Of a DNA stretch of 64,000 nt, positions 61,522-64,000 are shown one piece after another (the stretch's first letter is position 1; the number at the start of each line of letters is the position of its first letter). The stretch lies in the NCBI RefSeq assembly GCF_009834765.1, contig NZ_WVHP01000001.1:273572-337571 (forward strand), written 5' to 3'. Both the position numbers and the translations under genes were made by a program. Origin of the DNA: Saccharibacter sp. EH611 (lineage in GTDB: Bacteria > Pseudomonadota > Alphaproteobacteria > Acetobacterales > Acetobacteraceae). Below the pieces are notes generated by a model, which was given only the letters and a program-made list of their open reading frames with translations, was not told where the DNA came from and did not search any database.

Positions 61522-64000
61522 TCAGAATTGGACGTTAATGTTCGCACGCGCACCGCTATCGACCGACTGGTTCCCATATTGCCCAATGTAAGACACATCG
61601 ACGTTGATCCGATCGGTCAAACGAGCAGTGATGCCCGTATCAACAACAGCTGAATCCTTTGACAGAGGAACACCAGCAATATTCATGGTGGAGCTACTCG
61701 ACGATGCAAACAGCTCACGTGCAGTCGGGGTTGTAACGCCATAAGCACGGCGATACGCGACTGTAGCATGCGGGGTTAGCTGCGTCTTGCCAATCATGAA
61801 TGACGATGACGCCCGCACACCAAATGTCGAGAACGTCACCCCCGTATCCATGGAACGTCCACGCAAGGCCGCGTCTCCCCCGTGCTCGTGATAACTATCT
61901 GTGTTCTGATTAACATACGCAACGTTAGCAAAAGGTTCAATAATGGTTCGGTTAAGATGAATTTTATATCCTACCTCACCAAAAGCTTGAGCCGTTCCGC
62001 CTGTATAACCACTTGTCAAACGCGAACTATAGGAAGATCCAACACTAGCCGTCCGACGTGTGCTTAGGAGGTTCCAGGTATAGCTTGCCCCCATTTTGAA
62101 GCTAATATTCCCCAAATTACGGCCAGCATATGCCCCAATCGTAATATTATCACTATGACCAGAACCACTACTCCCGCTTTTCTGGTTAAACATGGAATGG
62201 CCATACCCAACCATGCCACCTACACGCCACTGGGCCACCACGGGAGCATCCGCCCCCATCACAAACCCGGCTGCAGAATGATGAAGAGAGGTGGCATTTC
62301 CGTCTCCAGAATTGCTTCCCAAACTCCCGTAGGACTCACCCCACAGCACAGGACGATCAGACAAGCATTGGTGCGTTTTTTGGCCTGTCCGTAAATCAGC
62401 CGTGCCAATGCCATTCCCACTGCTTCCATCACAATCAGCACTATCGAGACGGTCTAACGCAGCTTGACGGATATAATAACTATCTTGAATTAAGGCTGTG
62501 CGCGCAGAAGCATGAAGCTCACCAGATAGTGAATTCGTCGCCTGCCGTGCGTCACGCTCATTCAACGACAACATGGCCTGAACCACATTTTTCTCTACGG
62601 AAACATGATCCAGAGCCGTTCCGGTAGCACGCTCGTTCCGTGTCCCTCCAATATCACCAAAGGCGAGGCTATTGCGTTCTAGAAGCAGGGTAAGGTCTTT
62701 ATTATCATCTGAATGAATAAATTCTGGCTTCACGAAGGCCGAAAGAGCATTCAACCCACTGATACCACTAAACGACCCATTAACCCCATTCGTTGACGTA
62801 ACCAGAGTAAAGGCTTCACCTGGTTTAATCGTTCCACCTCTTGGCAGGCTCAGCTCAACATTATTGCCAATCTGCGCAGACCCCGTGACATGGATCTGGT
62901 CACTTGGCAGCACTTGATACAGTCTTTTCTGGAACGTGAGTGTCGACAGCCCATCATTCAATTCTGCTGCAGAAAGAGAAGAACTCCCTTTCACGTCAAT
63001 TGAAAGAGTGGAACCATCATTCATGACCAGCGCATTATTCTGGCCATTTCCCATAGAGAATGTCCCGATCTGCCCATCACCAGCGGGCGCAAAGGTAGAA
63101 CCACGTTCCATCGTAACGCTCTTGGCCATCCCAGTCCCAGACAAAGTGCCTGCATTAACCTGAACATCAGAACCAGACAGTGCGCCTTCGACATCCAATC
63201 CACCGCGCTGAACTATCGTCGGACCGCTATAGCTGCTCATGCCATTAAGCTGAGTGACGCCATCGCCATCTTGAATAAGCGACCCAGAGCCTGTGATCGT
63301 TTGATTGAAAACCGCACGATTGCTTCTATTGATCGTGAGATCACCATCCACATTAATCGTGTTACTCTGCAGAGAGCCCGTGGTCGTATTGTTCCCCAAC
63401 ACCAACTGCGCGCCTTTGGCGATCTGCGTTGCTCCGCGATAAGTACTATCACCTGTCAGAATTTCCCGACCACCCGTCAGGTTAAACGAGCCATCACCAG
63501 ATATCACACCGGAATACACATTCCCAAATGGCGCATTCGCATTGGACAATTGCAGAGTTTTCGACCCCAGAGCAACGCTCCCATTTCCATCAAGAGCCTG
63601 AACCGCTGTCGTACCTGTGCCAAGCCCTGAAATGTCAAAGCTCCCATCGCTGGCCACATGCACACCAGCAGACTTTTGGATTGACCCATTCTGGGCAAGC
63701 GCTAGGGTACCGCGCGCTACAGTGGTCGCGCCTGTATAATCATTCCCACCTGAGAACGTTTGTTTTCCCCCGTCAATCTGCACAGTCCCTGCGCCTGACA
63801 GGTCTCCGCCGAACGTATCATGGCCATTCGTGACAGAAAGCTGACCGTTAAGCACGCCTTGGCCATTCCCCGCTAAGGATCCAACAGCCACATTATTATT
63901 CGTGACTGTGAAGGTACCATTCTGTGCAGACAATGTCCCGGCAACCGTATTCCCATCCAAGGTGAGATGACCGCTATTGGACACATCCCCCGTAACAGTA
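61522..64000 (-). CDS. Autotransporter, C-terminal part (cut by window edge)
   Basis: About 826 residues are visible, and the frame runs off the right edge without a start, so the N-terminal signal and more passenger repeats lie outside. The passenger is a Gly/Asn/Thr-rich beta-helix with autotransporter-associated repeats, such as FSGGNDYTGATTVARGTLAL and LTGDSTYRGATQIAKGAQLV. The C-terminal autotransporter barrel begins near 62350 (RPVLWGESYGSLG) and ends NINVQF with the usual terminal Phe. Two cysteines (SADCDG, THQCLSD) just before the barrel may pair. The protein is surface-exposed or released; adhesion is a typical role but not shown here. Confidence 0.94.
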   Translation of the reverse strand, partial: TVTGDVSNSGHLTLDGNTVAGTLSAQNGTFTVTNNNVAVGSLAGNGQGVLNGQLSVTNGHDTFGGDLSGAGTVQIDGGKQTFSGGNDYTGATTVARGTLALAQNGSIQKSAGVHVASDGSFDISGLGTGTTAVQALDGNGSVALGSKTLQLSNANAPFGNVYSGVISGDGSFNLTGGREILTGDSTYRGATQIAKGAQLVLGNNTTTGSLQSNTINVDGDLTINRSNRAVFNQTITGSGSLIQDGDGVTQLNGMSSYSGPTIVQRGGLDVEGALSGSDVQVNAGTLSGTGMAKSVTMERGSTFAPAGDGQIGTFSMGNGQNNALVMNDGSTLSIDVKGSSSLSAAELNDGLSTLTFQKRLYQVLPSDQIHVTGSAQIGNNVELSLPRGGTIKPGEAFTLVTSTNGVNGSFSGISGLNALSAFVKPEFIHSDDNKDLTLLLERNSLAFGDIGGTRNERATGTALDHVSVEKNVVQAMLSLNERDARQATNSLSGELHASARTALIQDSYYIRQAALDRLDSADCDGSSGNGIGTADLRTGQKTHQCLSDRPVLWGESYGSLGSNSGDGNATSLHHSAAGFVMGADAPVVAQWRVGGMVGYGHSMFNQKSGSSGSGHSDNITIGAYAGRNLGNISFKMGASYTWNLLSTRRTASVGSSYSSRLTSGYTGGTAQAFGEVGYKIHLNRTIIEPFANVAYVNQNTDSYHEHGGDAALRGRSMDTGVTFSTFGVRASSSFMIGKTQLTPHATVAYRRAYGVTTPTARELFASSSSSTMNIAGVPLSKDSAVVDTGITARLTDRINVDVSYIGQYGNQSVDSGARANINVQF

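Overview
The window is ordinary, densely packed chromosome of an alphaproteobacterium, most likely an acetic acid bacterium (Acetobacteraceae, in the Bombella/Saccharibacter/Neokomagataea/Gluconobacter neighbourhood). Pointers are a CtrA-type regulator, ATP12, fused IspDF, an NDH-2 NADH dehydrogenase, a SAM-II riboswitch on metZ, IalB, and a mid-range GC content. The genus call is inference. I see no phage genes, insertion sequences, integrases or CRISPR arrays.

Layout. 1-698: start of a transketolase gene on the minus strand, cut by the window edge. 959-4635: plus-strand run of an ankyrin protein, hisC, a small basic protein, an M29 aminopeptidase and an unknown protein, closed by a terminator. 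5016-5756: ctrA-like regulator behind an AT-rich leader. 5826-21908 (minus): secA, then yebC-ruvC-ruvA-ruvB-ybgC-tolQRAB-pal-cpoB-tilS-ftsH, then glmM. This is one long envelope, division and DNA-repair block. 22285-30214 (plus): parvulin, argJ, ndh, a 2OG-Fe(II) oxygenase, a SAM-II riboswitch with metZ, apaG and ispDF, interrupted by a minus-strand tRNA-Gly(CCC). 30270-41233 (minus): aat, a periplasmic DUF4412-like protein, bcp, a large YhdP-like protein, rarA, rluC, AsmA and atp12. 41272-42769: a small membrane protein, EcsC and an EVE-domain protein. 42882-51372 (plus): ccmCDEFGHI, a zinc-ribbon membrane protein, malic enzyme and fumarase. 51502-64000: an accessory-looking cell-surface region with a TonB-dependent receptor, a TauD-type dioxygenase, an exported M1 aminopeptidase, an exported repeat protein, an NmrA-like oxidoreductase, a Tat-like exported protein, an IalB protein and the C-terminal part of an autotransporter.

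How the parts work together. Tol-Pal with CpoB and YbgC, the two AsmA-like proteins, SecA, the parvulin and FtsH all serve envelope construction and quality control. CcmC-I deliver haem to c-type cytochromes, but CcmA and CcmB are not in this cluster. NDH-2, malic enzyme and fumarase supply the respiratory and C4 metabolism typical of these bacteria. HisC, ArgJ, MetZ and IspDF are biosynthetic.

The most notable observation is that the CtrA-like regulator has glutamate where the phosphorylated aspartate (position 51) should be, and has lost one acidic pocket residue. In Caulobacter, engineered D51E is the standard phosphomimetic form. Other points are a near-perfect Fur box stranded between two convergent genes, a long hairpin that buries the Shine-Dalgarno of a small unknown gene, and several envelope proteins with twin-arginine-like leaders. 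Many start codons were moved from the longest open frame because a good ribosome binding site points to an internal start.
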